64,000 nt of DNA from Pampus argenteus (taxonomy: Eukaryota > Chordata > Actinopteri > Scombriformes > Stromateidae). The stretch lies in the NCBI GenBank assembly GCA_036937835.1, contig CM072879.1:11954001-12018000 (forward strand). Direction: 5' to 3'. A model generated the notes under the pieces. It ran no database searches, was not told the origin of the DNA, and saw only the letters and a list, made by a program, of their open reading frames with translations. Made by a program: the position numbers and the translations under genes. Below are positions 15,331 through 25,626 of this stretch, piece by piece; the first letter of the stretch is position 1, and every line of letters starts with the position of its first letter.

Positions 15331-16368
15331 AATAAATTGTCAGCCAAAATTTTTGCCTCATTGTCTTTTAACGACACACAGAGCTGCTAGGGGAGATGTC
15401 AAGAACAGAAGCAAATCTCGCCTCTGCAAACAAGCAACAGTTGAATTCCCCGTCAGTCAGTGCCTGAAGAGAGAGCACCTGTTCAACATCAATGAGATAT
15501 TTGATGTGGAGGATGCAGTCATCTTCCCCGTTTAATAACTCTATTAAACGTATGTATGGTTCTTATGTATGCACTCTCCCCCTGTCTCCCTCAGACACTG
15601 AAGGCAGCTGACAGGTTTATGGTTAAGATATTACAAGAGAGGAGGAAAACAGAGCAATGAGGAGGATATAATTAGATATTATCAAGGCAGGATGCAGCAT
15701 CATCAAACAGAAGAGGGAACATTTCTGAGGGAGAAGCACTTGTGGAACATCATTAGCTGTACTGATACATATATAACATGTGAGATTAATATTTAAATCC
15801 TTCATCATCTAAGTAATATGTGCACATTCTGGGAATCCTAGTCTCATTAGTGGCTATTTCAAGAGCAACACATTACTGTTTTTTTTTAGATTAGGAAAGT
15901 TATAAATGTCATTTATGTTTGGTTAACTTTCATTAAACCAAGTAGACTTCTAGCATTTCATTAACTTGGTATTAAGCACTGACTTTTACTTTGAATCTCT
16001 ATACAAAGACAAATGGAACAGATAATTTAAAGGTCATTCTCTTCTACAAGGAACTATCTGCACCCTACGTAGCCAATTTGTGGGATCCATATTAATTCAG
16101 ATGATCTACAAATCTCCAGCAGATAAAATCACTGAAACTTGACTGAACAGATTTAAAAACGGAAAAAAAAAAAACTACACGTTTTTCATAAAAGTCCATA
16201 TGGGCTACAGGCTATAGATCATTAACTCCAATATAGCATTAACATAAGTAATGTATGTATGTATATATATATACTTACATCAATGAAAATGGACATTCCC
16301 TTTTTCATCTCCATTTGAGTGCTGGGCTCCTCGGTCACAGACTGCACCTCCTCTGAACAGTCCATCAT
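403..16368 (-). CDS. necab1: necab1, N-terminal EF-hand calcium-binding protein 1 (partial, 3' part beyond left edge)
   Basis: Eight coding exons are visible: 16279-16368, 14419-14443, 12544-12652, 10125-10150, 9763-9860, 4530-4666, 1427-1548 and 403-479. All junctions are GT-AG and the frame stays open for 228 codons. The start is the first of two adjacent ATGs at 16368; the open frame extends upstream but has no earlier ATG nearby. EF-hand loop 1 lies at residues 36-47 (DKNDDGKLSFDE) and loop 2 at about 70-81 (DTHNTDNVDTDE). A conserved stretch EYFSQHLGEYENVLAALEDL follows, then a helical region ending in NRLQKLIDRLEQK (NECAB homology region). The family also has a C-terminal monooxygenase-like domain, which would be off the window; human NECAB1 is about 351 aa. 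NECAB proteins are neuronal cytosolic calcium sensors. The MKKGMSIFID block and the head-to-head tmem64 neighbour favour NECAB1 over NECAB2/3. Confidence 0.93.
480..1426 (-). other. necab1 intron 7
   Basis: This is non-coding sequence between exons 7 and 8. The short open frames in it have no family resemblance. I see nothing else in it. Confidence 0.8.
1549..4529 (-). other. necab1 intron 6
   Basis: This intron holds a GT microsatellite (1887-1919) and an unexplained coding-like segment on the minus strand at 3827-3970. The rest is AT-rich and unremarkable. Confidence 0.8.
1887..1919. repeat. (GT)n microsatellite
   Basis: This is an uninterrupted run of GT dinucleotides in necab1 intron 6. 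Confidence 0.95.
4677..4726. repeat. Polypurine (GGA)n tract; polypyrimidine on the necab1 sense strand
   Basis: The tract is almost pure purine on the plus strand, mainly GAG and GGA units. On the necab1 sense strand it is a CT-rich run ending about 10 bases before the exon 6 acceptor AG at 4667-4668. It therefore doubles as an extended polypyrimidine tract. Confidence 0.85.
6091..6192 (+). repeat. Fragment of a dispersed teleost repeat, copy 1
   Basis: The fragment shares ATTCATCCTGAGGGGG and a following ACATTTCACTCAAAAC-like segment with 24883-25018, and matches 8514-8603 in the opposite orientation. I recognise this as a common unnamed interspersed repeat of fish genomes, probably retrotransposon-derived. 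It is degenerate. Confidence 0.55.
8514..8603 (-). repeat. Fragment of a dispersed teleost repeat, copy 2 (inverted)
   Basis: The segment ACTGAAATATCTCAACAACT followed by GGATTG is the reverse complement of the core of the copy at 24883-25018. It lies inside necab1 intron 5 and carries no coding capacity. Confidence 0.55.
10125..10150 (-). CDS. necab1: necab1 coding microexon 4 (26 nt)
   Basis: This 26-nt exon encodes NVDTDELC flanked by split codons. The acceptor is TTTGCAG and the donor GTAAGT. It completes EF-hand loop 2, which begins in exon 3 (DTHNT) and is followed by EYFSQHLGEY in exon 5. Its length is not a multiple of three, so skipping it would shift the frame. Confidence 0.88.
10416..10470. 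repeat. (GT)n microsatellite
   Basis: This is a GT dinucleotide run with two TATG interruptions near its right end, in necab1 intron 3. Confidence 0.95.
11445..11600. repeat. (CTGT)n tetranucleotide microsatellite
   Basis: About 155 bp of CTGT units are interrupted by TCTC and TATG variants. The open frames spanning it on both strands (Ser/Cys/Leu/Val-rich or Asp/Arg/Gln-rich) are artefacts of the repeat. Confidence 0.97.
12653..14418 (-). other. necab1 intron 2
   Basis: This is AT-rich intronic sequence. No coding potential or recognisable repeat is seen. Confidence 0.75.
14419..14443 (-). CDS. necab1: necab1 coding microexon 2 (25 nt)
   Basis: This 25-nt exon encodes ILRRADKN plus one base. 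It has an acceptor TTTACAG and a donor GTAAAT. It joins SIFID of exon 1 to DDGKLSF of exon 3, so it supplies the first residues of EF-hand loop 1. It was found by frame continuity and family similarity because it is too short for ORF detection. Confidence 0.88.
14444..16278 (-). other. necab1 intron 1
   Basis: This intron includes a TA/TG microsatellite (15287-15330). A 60-codon plus-strand open frame at 15353-15535 has no recognisable homology and no ATG start. Confidence 0.75.
15287..15330. repeat. (TA)n(TG)n microsatellite
   Basis: A short TA run leads into a GT run. Confidence 0.95.
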
Positions 16369-17712
16369 CCAGTATGTTGCTTCAGTTGTAAACTGTGGAG
16401 GAATTTGTCTCCAACCTCTTATCTGTTCAGAGTCACTGGTCAAAAAGAGCGACTCGGTGCTGCCGTCAAGTCAGCTGCAATAAAACACAACACTTCCCTG
16501 AACTGAACGTGTCACAATTTAACTCTTAGCGACGTCATTGCTTTATCGTTACCATAGCAACATGCCAAATTAGGAAAAAAAAAAAGATTTAATTATACTG
16601 TAGATAATTTTAACGCTATTATTTGCTTTAGGCATGCACGCAGCGTTTACTTTTTATGATAAACGCAGAAACATAGCCTGTGCTTTAATTTTGTTAAACT
16701 TCCGGTCGTGTACTGGCTGTCTCTGTGTAACTTGACGTTGCTGCTGATCAAAAACTGAAGCTTGTTCTCTGTTAGAAAAAAAAAGAGTAATCAAATGTTC
16801 AAGTGTCTCATTCTGCAATTTTCCTATCGTGGTGCTTAATTAGGTTATTGTACACTAGGACACTCTGAAAGCATCACTGAAATCAGTTGACATGTCTACA
16901 ATATAACATACAGCCAAATGAGCTGCACATAGCCCTACATACAGTAGCCTATATATAGCCCAAGTTTTTGTTAAAAGATACAAAGGGTACATAAAAGGTC
17001 AATTCAACTTGAATAAAAGAATAAAATGACTCGTTCATAATGTCCTCTCTGTGCCCTGTCTCCCTATATTTATATATATATATATACATATGAATGTGAT
17101 TTATCATTTGTGATTTTATTAGTATTGTTGATGTTTGTAAATTAACCAATTAACCAATGAAGAACAATAGATGTGTAGATATATAGAAATATAACTACAG
17201 TAATCCCAGACTTGTATTAAAAAGTAGCCTGTAAGAGATCTTGACTGGTTGTAAGTCTGTGTAACAGTTCCATCTAGTGGAGTGCTGCGATGGCACATAG
17301 GGTAATATAGATTAGATATTATATGCAAACATATAAACAAAGAACATTTCTCAGCAGTAATTGTTTAATGTAATTTATGTCTATCTCTGATTTCAGTAAG
17401 AAAGCTTTTGAAAAAGACTCATAGCCAAGGCAAAGTTTATTAAAGACTACAACCTAAAGGCTTTCTTCACCCACAGCTGGGGGAGCCAGGCGGAGAGCAG
17501 TGATAGATGCATGAATGCACATATTGTCTGCTTGACTCCACTCATTATGAATTTACAGGAAGTATGCAAAGTAGGGAGTTCCCCTTCAGGCCACTATATA
17601 CATGCTCTCATTAAAACAGCAGAAATATATTGTGTGACATAGTTTTAAGTGTGATTATCACACTAGATAAGTGGCATCAATCGATCGACTGATTTAGTTT
17701 CAGCGTTGAAGC

Positions 17713-18340
17713 ATAACTAAGTGCATTTATTCAAGTAAGTAGTGTACAATTTTGAGGTACCTGTACTTAAGTATTTCCGTTTCCTGCTACTTCATATTCC
17801 ACTCCACTAAATTTAAGAATGAATTTCATTAAAATATGAACAGCAAACACATAATTTGAAAATCTACAGTGCCAAAGCTTACCCACCCGACAAACTCACA
17901 AAGTTAATTTGTTAATAGTAGTAATCTGGAAATATAAATTATATGGAAGTATAGGCCCAGTACTCTGAAAGGGGCTGTTCTGTATAATTTCATCTTTTGA
18001 TACTTTAAGTGCATTTTCCTGATACTTTTTTACTTCTGCACCTTCACTTAGAAAGTAAAATTCTGAATGCAGGACTTTTACTTGCAATTTGTACATGGTG
18101 GTATTACTACATGTACTTGAAGAAAAACATGTGAGGACTTGTTCCAAAGCGGATACTTAAGTTTCAGCAGTGTTTGATTTTCTTCTTAACAGAGATACAT
18201 TTACATAAGTACTGTATTGAAGTACAATTTTGAGGCACTGTACATGGTTATTTCCATTTTAAATAAAATACTACTTTTTATTAGCTACATTGCAGACATT
18301 TGTTCAAATTATAAAATGTAATGCCTTCTAATTGGGTAAA
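17713..18340. repeat. Interspersed repeat of the 'aagtacttgagtaaaagt' type, degenerate
   Basis: Segments such as GTACTTAAGTATTTCCGTTT, CTGCTACTTCATATTCCACT and GAATGCAGGACTTTTACTTG are hallmarks of a very common non-autonomous fish element. A second partial copy of its left part begins near 18183 (AGTACAATTTTGAGG occurs in both). I infer nested or tandem insertions. The family name is not certain. Confidence 0.5.
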
Positions 18341-18731
18341 CTATCCAACACTAAGAGAAGTAACAGTAAAAAGTCATTAAGATGAAATGTGCATCTACAA
18401 GCTACATTCAAATGCATTTTATTGCATGTATAATAGTCTAAAAGAGGCCATTGCACATAATATGATTATACATTTGATACTATAATAATGTTTATTTCTT
18501 TGTTTGTTTCTGAAACTGAACACAAATCAATTAATTTAGATAATTTAATCTGTTAATCTGGAAGGGGCAATAACACATGGTGGTTACAGTAGTTAATCTT
18601 GCTTATGTGGCAGCACAGCGGCTGACAGCTACTCCAGCACCAAAACAAACAGCATTTGTCGTGAAAGCTCACGGAGACAGTCGGAGGCCTCTGACTGGTG
18701 GAAAGACTCAATAGGGCTGGTCACGTGGACT

Positions 18732-18747
18732 GGGGGGGGGGGGGGGG
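18732..18747 (+). repeat. Poly-G run (16 G) in the tmem64 promoter region
   Basis: Sixteen consecutive G residues lie about 0.2 kb upstream of the probable tmem64 leader and about 0.8 kb before the start codon. Such a run can form an intramolecular G-quadruplex. Confidence 0.9.
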
Positions 18748-19190
18748 TTACTTGGCATTCTGGGACACAAACAGTAGTCGGTATGAAAAGCTTTAACAGC
18801 AGCAGTATCCACTGTGGAGGGAAACAACAACACCCAGCTGACAGAGAAAGAGCTAAACTGGCTCTTCACATCGGACTCCTGCACCTCGTCTGTCGCTCTG
18901 TAAGGGAGGAGCCGAGCAGGAGGCCAGTTGGGGCGGTTTAGTCCCTGGCTTTCAACCGCGGACTTTACCCACGCAGCGAGCTAGTTAGCTACGGCAGTAA
19001 GTTAGCCTTGCTGTGATTCAATGCTAGTGGGGTTAACGTTAGCTGGCTGGGGATGCTAGCGCAGCCTTAAAAGTTCGTGTTCTAGTATTATGAGCTCAAA
19101 GACGTGTTGGATAGTTTAGTCACCGTCCTCACAGCTTTCTCCATCATTTGACTCTACGTTGACCTGAGCTAAGTGATGACAACTGTGAAC

Positions 19191-19498
19191 ATGGTGAGTG
19201 TTTCAAACAGAGACTACAAAACTGCCGCGTTTAAGTCGTTGGAGTGGCACGTTGCCCAGCTTGATTCACCAAGATAAACATTTGAAATCTGACAAGGTGT
19301 TGTCTTTATGTGTCACTAGTCAGTTGCTCTCTGAGATACAGAGCAATGGATTACCACTGCTGAAGCCATCCTCTTAAATAGTTCATGAATACTCGCCTCT
19401 GTTGAAGCTCAGCTTATTTACATTTCTAGATATGGACTTGTGCTGGACATAAAAACCTCCAACGTCACCGCTGTCTTCAGGCCGGACAGTTCATCTGA
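19191..19498 (+). promoter_or_regulatory. tmem64: Candidate splice-created upstream ORF in the tmem64 leader
   Basis: If the intron 19194-19429 is removed, the ATG at 19191-19193 joins directly to ATA at 19430 and opens a 23-codon frame ending in TGA at 19496-19498. This is 40 bases before the main start. Such a uORF could dampen translation. It depends on the inferred intron. Confidence 0.3.
19194..19429 (+). other. tmem64: Probable 5' UTR intron of tmem64
   Basis: A strong donor ATG/GTGAGTG at 19193-19194 and an acceptor CATTTCTAG ending at 19429 bracket 236 bp. Splicing here would leave the main ATG at 19539 unchanged. This is inferred from splice signals only. Confidence 0.45.
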
Positions 19499-19538
19499 GC
19501 CCTGCTGCTGGGCTCCAGGACACATTTGAGGGGCCAAC

Positions 19539-22500
19539 ATGTCAATGTCAGGGTCCACGACTGTGCAGCTGTTCACCAAACTTGTAAAGCATGCAGTGGG
19601 CAAGGCGCAGATCCAGCTGAACCGCTGGCAGCAGAGGACTGCCACAGACGAATGTGACAAAATTGATATCCTGATATGCAGCACCTTTGACGAGCGAGGG
19701 ATCGGCATTGGGAAGTCTGATGGAGAGCCCGAGGTTTCCAGTGACACAGGGGGGATGACCTTCAGCAGCAGTGGAGAGTTCAGGCACCCTTGCTGTATCA
19801 CCACCTTTTGCTTCAAGAGCGCCCTGCTGGCATGCGTCCTGACTGCGGTGTGCTTCTCTTCGGTTGCCCTGGTGCGTCAGTACCTCAAAGACCTCCTGCT
19901 CTGGGTGGAAAGCTTAGACAGCCTCGTCGGGGCCTTGCTGTTTATAGTGGGTTTGATCATTGTGTCATTCCCATGTGGATGGGGATATATTGTCCTTAAT
20001 GTGGCAGCTGGCTACCTCTACGGCTTTGTGCTGGGCATGGGACTTGTCATGGTGGGGGTTTTGATAGGGACATTTGTGGCACACCTGGTGTGCAAACGTC
20101 TATTGACTGACTGGGTGCTGAACAAGATTGGGAACAGTGAACAGCTCAGTGCTGTTATACGAGTGGTGGAAGGAGGAAGTGGACTCAAAGTTGTGGCCTT
20201 AGCGAGACTCACCCCCATACCTTTTGGGCTCCAAAATGCAGTTTTCTCGGTGAGTATGAAAACACTATCACCAGCTTTCCCTTTTCACTTTCGGAGGACA
20301 TTACGCTGACATGTAGTATTCAATATAAACTCATATTGTTCACAGAAATGGACCAGCCACGAGCAGGGCTCATTATCCTAGTGAGGGCGCTTTAATGTGG
20401 AGAAAACTGATATGACTCGAATCATTTTTGACCTTTTTTTTGTACTACTCAAGACCACAGTGAAATTAAAATATAAGGCGATTCCCCAGAGAGAAAGAAA
20501 CCAATTCTCTTTGTAGATTGAGGATGTGTCACTTTTGAAGTGGACCCCATTTTCTGTAGCCTACAGACATCAGTCATTTTCTCAATTTTTGAAAGCCAGG
20601 TTTTTATTTTGGGGGCAGGTTTTTTTTATGTACCTGGTGATGTTAACATAACATGGACAAAACCATGGACATCTTTTTTTTTTTTTTTTAATCGAGGTAA
20701 ATTATTTGTCAAGGCAACACCATGTGACCTACATTATAAGCCTAAGCAGCATCAGGATATTGCTTTCAGCTGCATTCCTACAGATAACCTGAGGCGCTTG
20801 ACCTTCATACATGACATGAATAATGTATACTCACTGATTACCCTTCTGGGTCAACTCATTGATACCTCTAAATAGTAAAAGTCTTGAGGGATGTGTTACT
20901 GTAATGTAGAAAATCAGCTGGGAGGTCACGCAACATGAAAAATTGTGATTAAATGTTAAATGAAGAATGACCTGTGGGGGGAACTTGATGTTATGTAGCC
21001 ATTCAGATCTCCAGTGTAGGACAAGCCATGCTGCTACAAAAAGATCTCATCACTGTCTCCAATTACACCAGATTATACAATATCTCGCAAATGGAGCTCC
21101 AATTAGGTCAACAGTACCTCTTTTCAGATTTTTTTTTTCACACCCATTACATAATCAGGTTACATTAAAGTTTCATAAATAGTCAGTACGGTGTGTCACT
21201 AAATGCGAAACAGAATCAGGTTTTTGCAGGTTTCTCAAATCTGCTAGTTAGTTAGTTACAGTTTGTTATTGGTCAATCAATTTAAAATGACTAAAATATA
21301 ACCTGGAGTGAGCACAAAATCAGCAAAAAGGACAAAGTTCAGTTTATTCTAGTTAAGTTGGCATTTAGCCCACTTAAACAGCATATTTCACAAAGCTGAA
21401 TGTAAACGGCAAAGAAAGCACCTGGATTAACATGCGGTCGACACCGTTGCCATATGCACTGTTTCATAGTTTCTCTTTAAATCAATAGTACCATTTCCAC
21501 TCGTTCACCTTTAATTTGAGCTGTGTTGAATATTGCTCCGTGTGTTTCTAAAAATATCCTGTCAAGAAGAGAATCAAAGTAGTGTTGAAGGCAAAAACCA
21601 ACAGTGGCACAAACATCCAGAAAAGGATTCAAAATGGAGTAGCTTGAAAGGCATTTATGGCTTAAAGCACGAAGGAGTGTATGTACAGGCCTGAGGCAGT
21701 AAAAGGAAATACAAGATGACGAAAGTGTGCTTTGCAAGCACTGTGATTGCATGCTGAAAAAAAAAATCAGTACATTTTTCATGGTGACTGATTTAGTTAG
21801 ACATTTCTCAGCTGTATTGATATTGGTTATTTGGCCTTGGATTTTATCTGTTATGTTAATCTATAAGCACACTCATAACAGCCCTAACATAAACACTCAC
21901 ATTGCGAAATCATTAAAATCCTCTTGAGATTGTGTCAGAGATGTATTGACCCAACTCTGGCAACTTTTCAGACCACAGAGTTGTCATATTGGATTTCATT
22001 GTATTGGTTTACAACCTTAAACATACATGAAGAAGAATATTATTTATTTATATTTATTCAAAGTATTGTAACCTAATACTACTACAGCGTCTAGGAAACC
22101 ACCTTAGAGTTGAGTCACACACAAAATAGAAATAATATGTTCACAAGTGTATTTATTTACATGTTGTTAGATTGGATTTGCATTGCAAAGGTTCACTTAT
22201 TCATCTGGTCAGTGCAATTCATGGCAATTCAATGTATTTGAATTCAGCACCATTATATTTCTCTACAATTACTGCTCAACATGATGATAGTACAATACCA
22301 GTTAATAACTAAAGAATCCATCTTCATGTTAATGAAATATACAAAAAATGTATAAGTGCAAGTTGTACAACGTCTCCAACTTGTATAACGTGTACAACTT
22401 GTATAACGTGTACAAGCAATGCCGCTCAGTGTTCCCGACTGAGACACGTTTTCAGATGAGTGAAAACAGTTATTTGGCAGCGGTCAGGTGAGATCATCCC

Positions 22501-25500
22501 AGACATCAGCTGACTGTGGGTGCAAGATGCAGCGTGGCCAGTAAACATTTCTGACTGACAGGTTGGTATTTGAGAAGTTTCTCAAATTGCTTAGGTTGTG
22601 ACATTAGAGTTGAGTGGGGAGCTGACAGAAAGAGCTTTTTGACATGAACCAGGGACATTAGGTGGTGAGAGTCACGAGCTGACCTGTTGAGGTGCTTTTC
22701 AAAATCTAGCATCTATTTGAAAATTAATTTGAATGGAAAACGAGATGGTAGAGTGTAATCATCCATTGCTCTGATGCTGGTGCTACAACAACAACAAACC
22801 TGTTTTTCCTGCTCCAGTTGTTACAGTTTCTGGTTGCAGTGATTCATGTTCATTCACACTGTGGTCAGCAGTTTACATGTAAAATGATTTATGTTGAGCA
22901 GAACATACAGTCCAAACCTAGCAGATGGTTTTCTATTGCCTGAATGACTTCAATGTCTCCTGTTTGTTGTCAGTTCATACTTCAGGCTCCATGGTTGGGA
23001 TGCTGTATCTCTGTGTCCAAAGGTTGAAACCTTCCACCCACCACCAGGAACATGTAGTCACATTGAACCCACTGTAAAATACAGCCTTTGAGCTTCCTCT
23101 GGGTCATTATCTATAGACAAAACCAAATGAACACTTTTGGTTGCTAAACATGAGATGTTGACATAATTTTGGCTTCCCCTTGTATCTCAGTTAAAGTCAA
23201 TTTAACTAGAATCAAGCTCGAAAGCAAAAAGGGACTATATTCTGTATGTGCCTTTAGGATGCAACCCATGATGTCATTGAAAGACCCTTTTCCTGTACAA
23301 CTATGTTGAACAATAATAACTAAACCATAATTCAAAGATAATTACAGATTTATTTACGCTCTCGACTACTCAGACACAAACCTCCCTACTGTGAATCAGC
23401 TGCAGAACTGAATGTCAGACTGGACTCTTCACATATATTGCGGTTCATATTGCTGACAGGGCCAGTTGCCAGAAGCAGGTTAATAAGCTGAATCCCCCAC
23501 TCGGCCTGCCTGCTCTGCTACGTTTTCACTTTCCAGACCAGGGGGGGTTTCAAACCCAGCTCAGCCTCTCACTGTACACCTTGTATCTTACCTTAAGGCT
23601 CAATATTAAGACAAGCTGATATTGTATCTTTATGATCTTATTCTCAACAATACAAAGTGAAACTAACCGTGGGTGGGTACTTCTAAGCTTTGCACTGGTT
23701 CACGTTGAATTTATGTGCTACCCTTGATAAGTACTTTCTGTTGGTGAGGCTACATTTCACTGTTGCCCCCCGCTTGTTTCTGCTGAAGTAGATAGTGCTA
23801 CATTATAGAGGGTAACCTAAAACGGCACAAAGACTGCAGCAGTTAGCAAAATAATGGGACAACTCAGGAAAAATGTTTGTGAATCCTTTTGAGAGAGGGA
23901 GAAGGGCTTGTAAACTGTTTTGTTTACAAGCACACACTCAGAACTGCATTGCTACTGCTCTGAATAAATCAGGTCAAGCCTAGGATGGGCTGTTTTTTTT
24001 TTTTACTTGGATTTGCTGATTATCTTGATACACAGACTTACAGAAGCGAGTGGTAGGTTCAGTGGAAATGCTCTGCGCAGTAATAAAAATACCAATGACT
24101 AACCCTTCCCTGGTTGCATATAAGACAACGGCATATGCTAGATGCTGTGGTAGGGAGAGAGACTTCAGAAGACATGTGCTTCTTCACAACTCCAGGCTGA
24201 TGGCTTTTTCTGCAGCTTTCACATGACACGTCTCAAGAGATCAGCTGAAGGCGTTTTGAATGTGTTGACACATGGTCTGGACACATCAGTGCTAATCTTT
24301 CAAGGAGAAAGTTACATGATTGTACTGTGAAAAAAATGCTTGATGAAAAATGCACATGTAAAAACAGCTCCACAACAACATTAGCTTGATTAACCAAGTT
24401 TTGATAACGTCAGTGACGTGTAACCCCTGCCTGGCCTTATCAGTGTATAGTGTGATGACAGGAGAGGGTTGGAGACTTATCACTGTGAGAAGACATTTGG
24501 ACTGGGTCGAACATAAATGTTTTCAAGGCCTGATAACATTTTGGCACAGGCAGTGTCTTGCAGCAACACACCGCTATCAGCCACAGTGTAGATACAGTTT
24601 ACGCAGTGCCAAGGTCACATCTGGCACAGACACACAGCAGCTTATGTCATCACTTAATCAAGGGTGATGGCAATGCAGACACTTTTTTTATATTTAGGTG
24701 GTTGTGCTGAGATATGAAATGACACACTGAGCTGGACATGTGACGGCACATCGTATTATGAGGTAATAACACCGGATGGTACTTGCACTCTAAAAACATC
24801 AATGAATTTGCTTCAGCTTTTATATTAAGTTAATATTGACCAAGCGGTGGCTTTTGATAAATAGAAGAAGTGTTCACTACAGTTATTACAATTCATCCTG
24901 AGGGGGAACATTAATGTCTGCATCGAATTTCATGACAATCCTTCCAACAGTTGCAGAGGCATTTCATTTAAAACCACAAACGTTAACCTCATGGTGGGGA
25001 CAGAAGGAAACTCAGAGGTTGTTGGGTTTTAGCTTTTCAGCGTGTTAAGCTTGTTTTATTTAATTTTATCAGCATGTCTGTTTATTTTATTTTTTTTTAT
25101 CAATTCCTCAATTTTAAGATCACAGACGTGTCCTTGCCAAACTATCTGGTGGCCTCCTCTGTGGGTTTGTTGCCCACCCAGCTGCTCAACTCCTACCTGG
25201 GCACCACGCTTCGCACCATGGAGGATGTCATCGCTGAGCAGAGCGTCAGCGGCTACTTTGTCTTCAGCCTGCAGGTGAGCTGATAGCGATTGTGAAGATA
25301 TTCATAATCCTGGAGTTCACATTTTGCTTTGTTGTGTCCTTTCATGAGACATTCGACTATAACTTTACTTGTGCTATATTTTGAGACAAGAATTTATGTT
25401 TTTGTTATGAAACTGCTTCTTCTGCCTTCTGCAGATTGTCATCAGCATCGGCCTGATGTTCTACGTCGTGCACCGAGCTCAGGTGGAGCTCAACGCAGCC

Positions 25501-25626
25501 ATCGCCGCCTGTCAGATGGAGCTGAAGTCGTCGCACATGAACGGCACCTCCGCTAATCACAGTGGCTTCACCTACTGCAGCAAGAGGGCGACAGCTGGCA
25601 GTGGAAACTGCATTAACGTGGTGTAA
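19539..25626 (+). CDS. tmem64: tmem64, transmembrane protein 64 (SNARE-associated Golgi / VTT-DedA family)
   Basis: Three exons, 19539-20249, 25119-25274 and 25435-25626, give 352 aa (human about 380). The start ATG opens a hydrophilic N-terminus of about 90 residues. Hydrophobic segments follow at about 93-112, 129-146, 150-185 and, in exon 3, about 288-300. The VTT core includes FPCGWGYIVLNVAAGYLYGF and RLTPIPFG (residues 223-230). Exon 2 has LPNYLVASSVGLLPTQLLNS and exon 3 begins IVISIGLMFYVVHRAQVELN; the C-terminus is INVV. These are near-identical to vertebrate TMEM64. The family is a multipass ER/Golgi membrane protein; mammalian TMEM64 has been linked to SERCA2 and calcium signalling in osteoclasts and to Wnt signalling. 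The necab1 neighbour is head-to-head, as in mammals. Confidence 0.96.
22359..22416. repeat. 18-bp tandem repeat, two perfect copies plus partial copies
   Basis: The unit CAACTTGTATAACGTGTA occurs at 22377-22394 and 22395-22412. A degenerate unit precedes it and the start of a third follows. Each unit carries palindromic GTACAAC / GTTGTAC-like parts. Confidence 0.85.
24883..25018 (+). repeat. Fragment of a dispersed teleost repeat, copy 3 (longest)
   Basis: The segment includes ATTCATCCTGAGGGGGAACA, AATTTCATGACAATCC and AAACGTTAACCTCATGGTGG. It is the longest of the three related fragments in this window and lies about 100 bp upstream of tmem64 exon 2. Confidence 0.6.

Larger units (their letters stand above)
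16369..19538. promoter_or_regulatory. Divergent intergenic region between necab1 and tmem64
   Basis: This holds the 5' UTR and promoter of necab1 on the left (minus) and the promoter and 5' leader of tmem64 on the right (plus). The middle carries fragments of an interspersed repeat (17713-18340). The part from about 18600 is more GC-rich, with an E-box-like CACGTG at 18722 and a run of 16 G. No other gene is seen. Confidence 0.6.
20250..25118 (+). other. tmem64 intron 1
   Basis: This 4.9-kb intron has a donor GTGAGT and an acceptor TTTTAAG. It contains an 18-bp tandem repeat (22359-22416) and a dispersed repeat fragment (24883-25018). Open frames inside it are not conserved coding sequence. 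Confidence 0.85.

Noticed and set aside
15353..15535. 60-codon plus-strand frame in necab1 intron 1
   Set aside because: It has no ATG start, no splice context and no recognised family, although its composition looks less biased than its neighbours.
16369..16443. Extension of the necab1 frame upstream of the chosen ATG
   Set aside because: The frame stays open but begins with TTG. NECAB1 proteins start a short distance before MKKGMSIF, so the ATG at 16368 is preferred.
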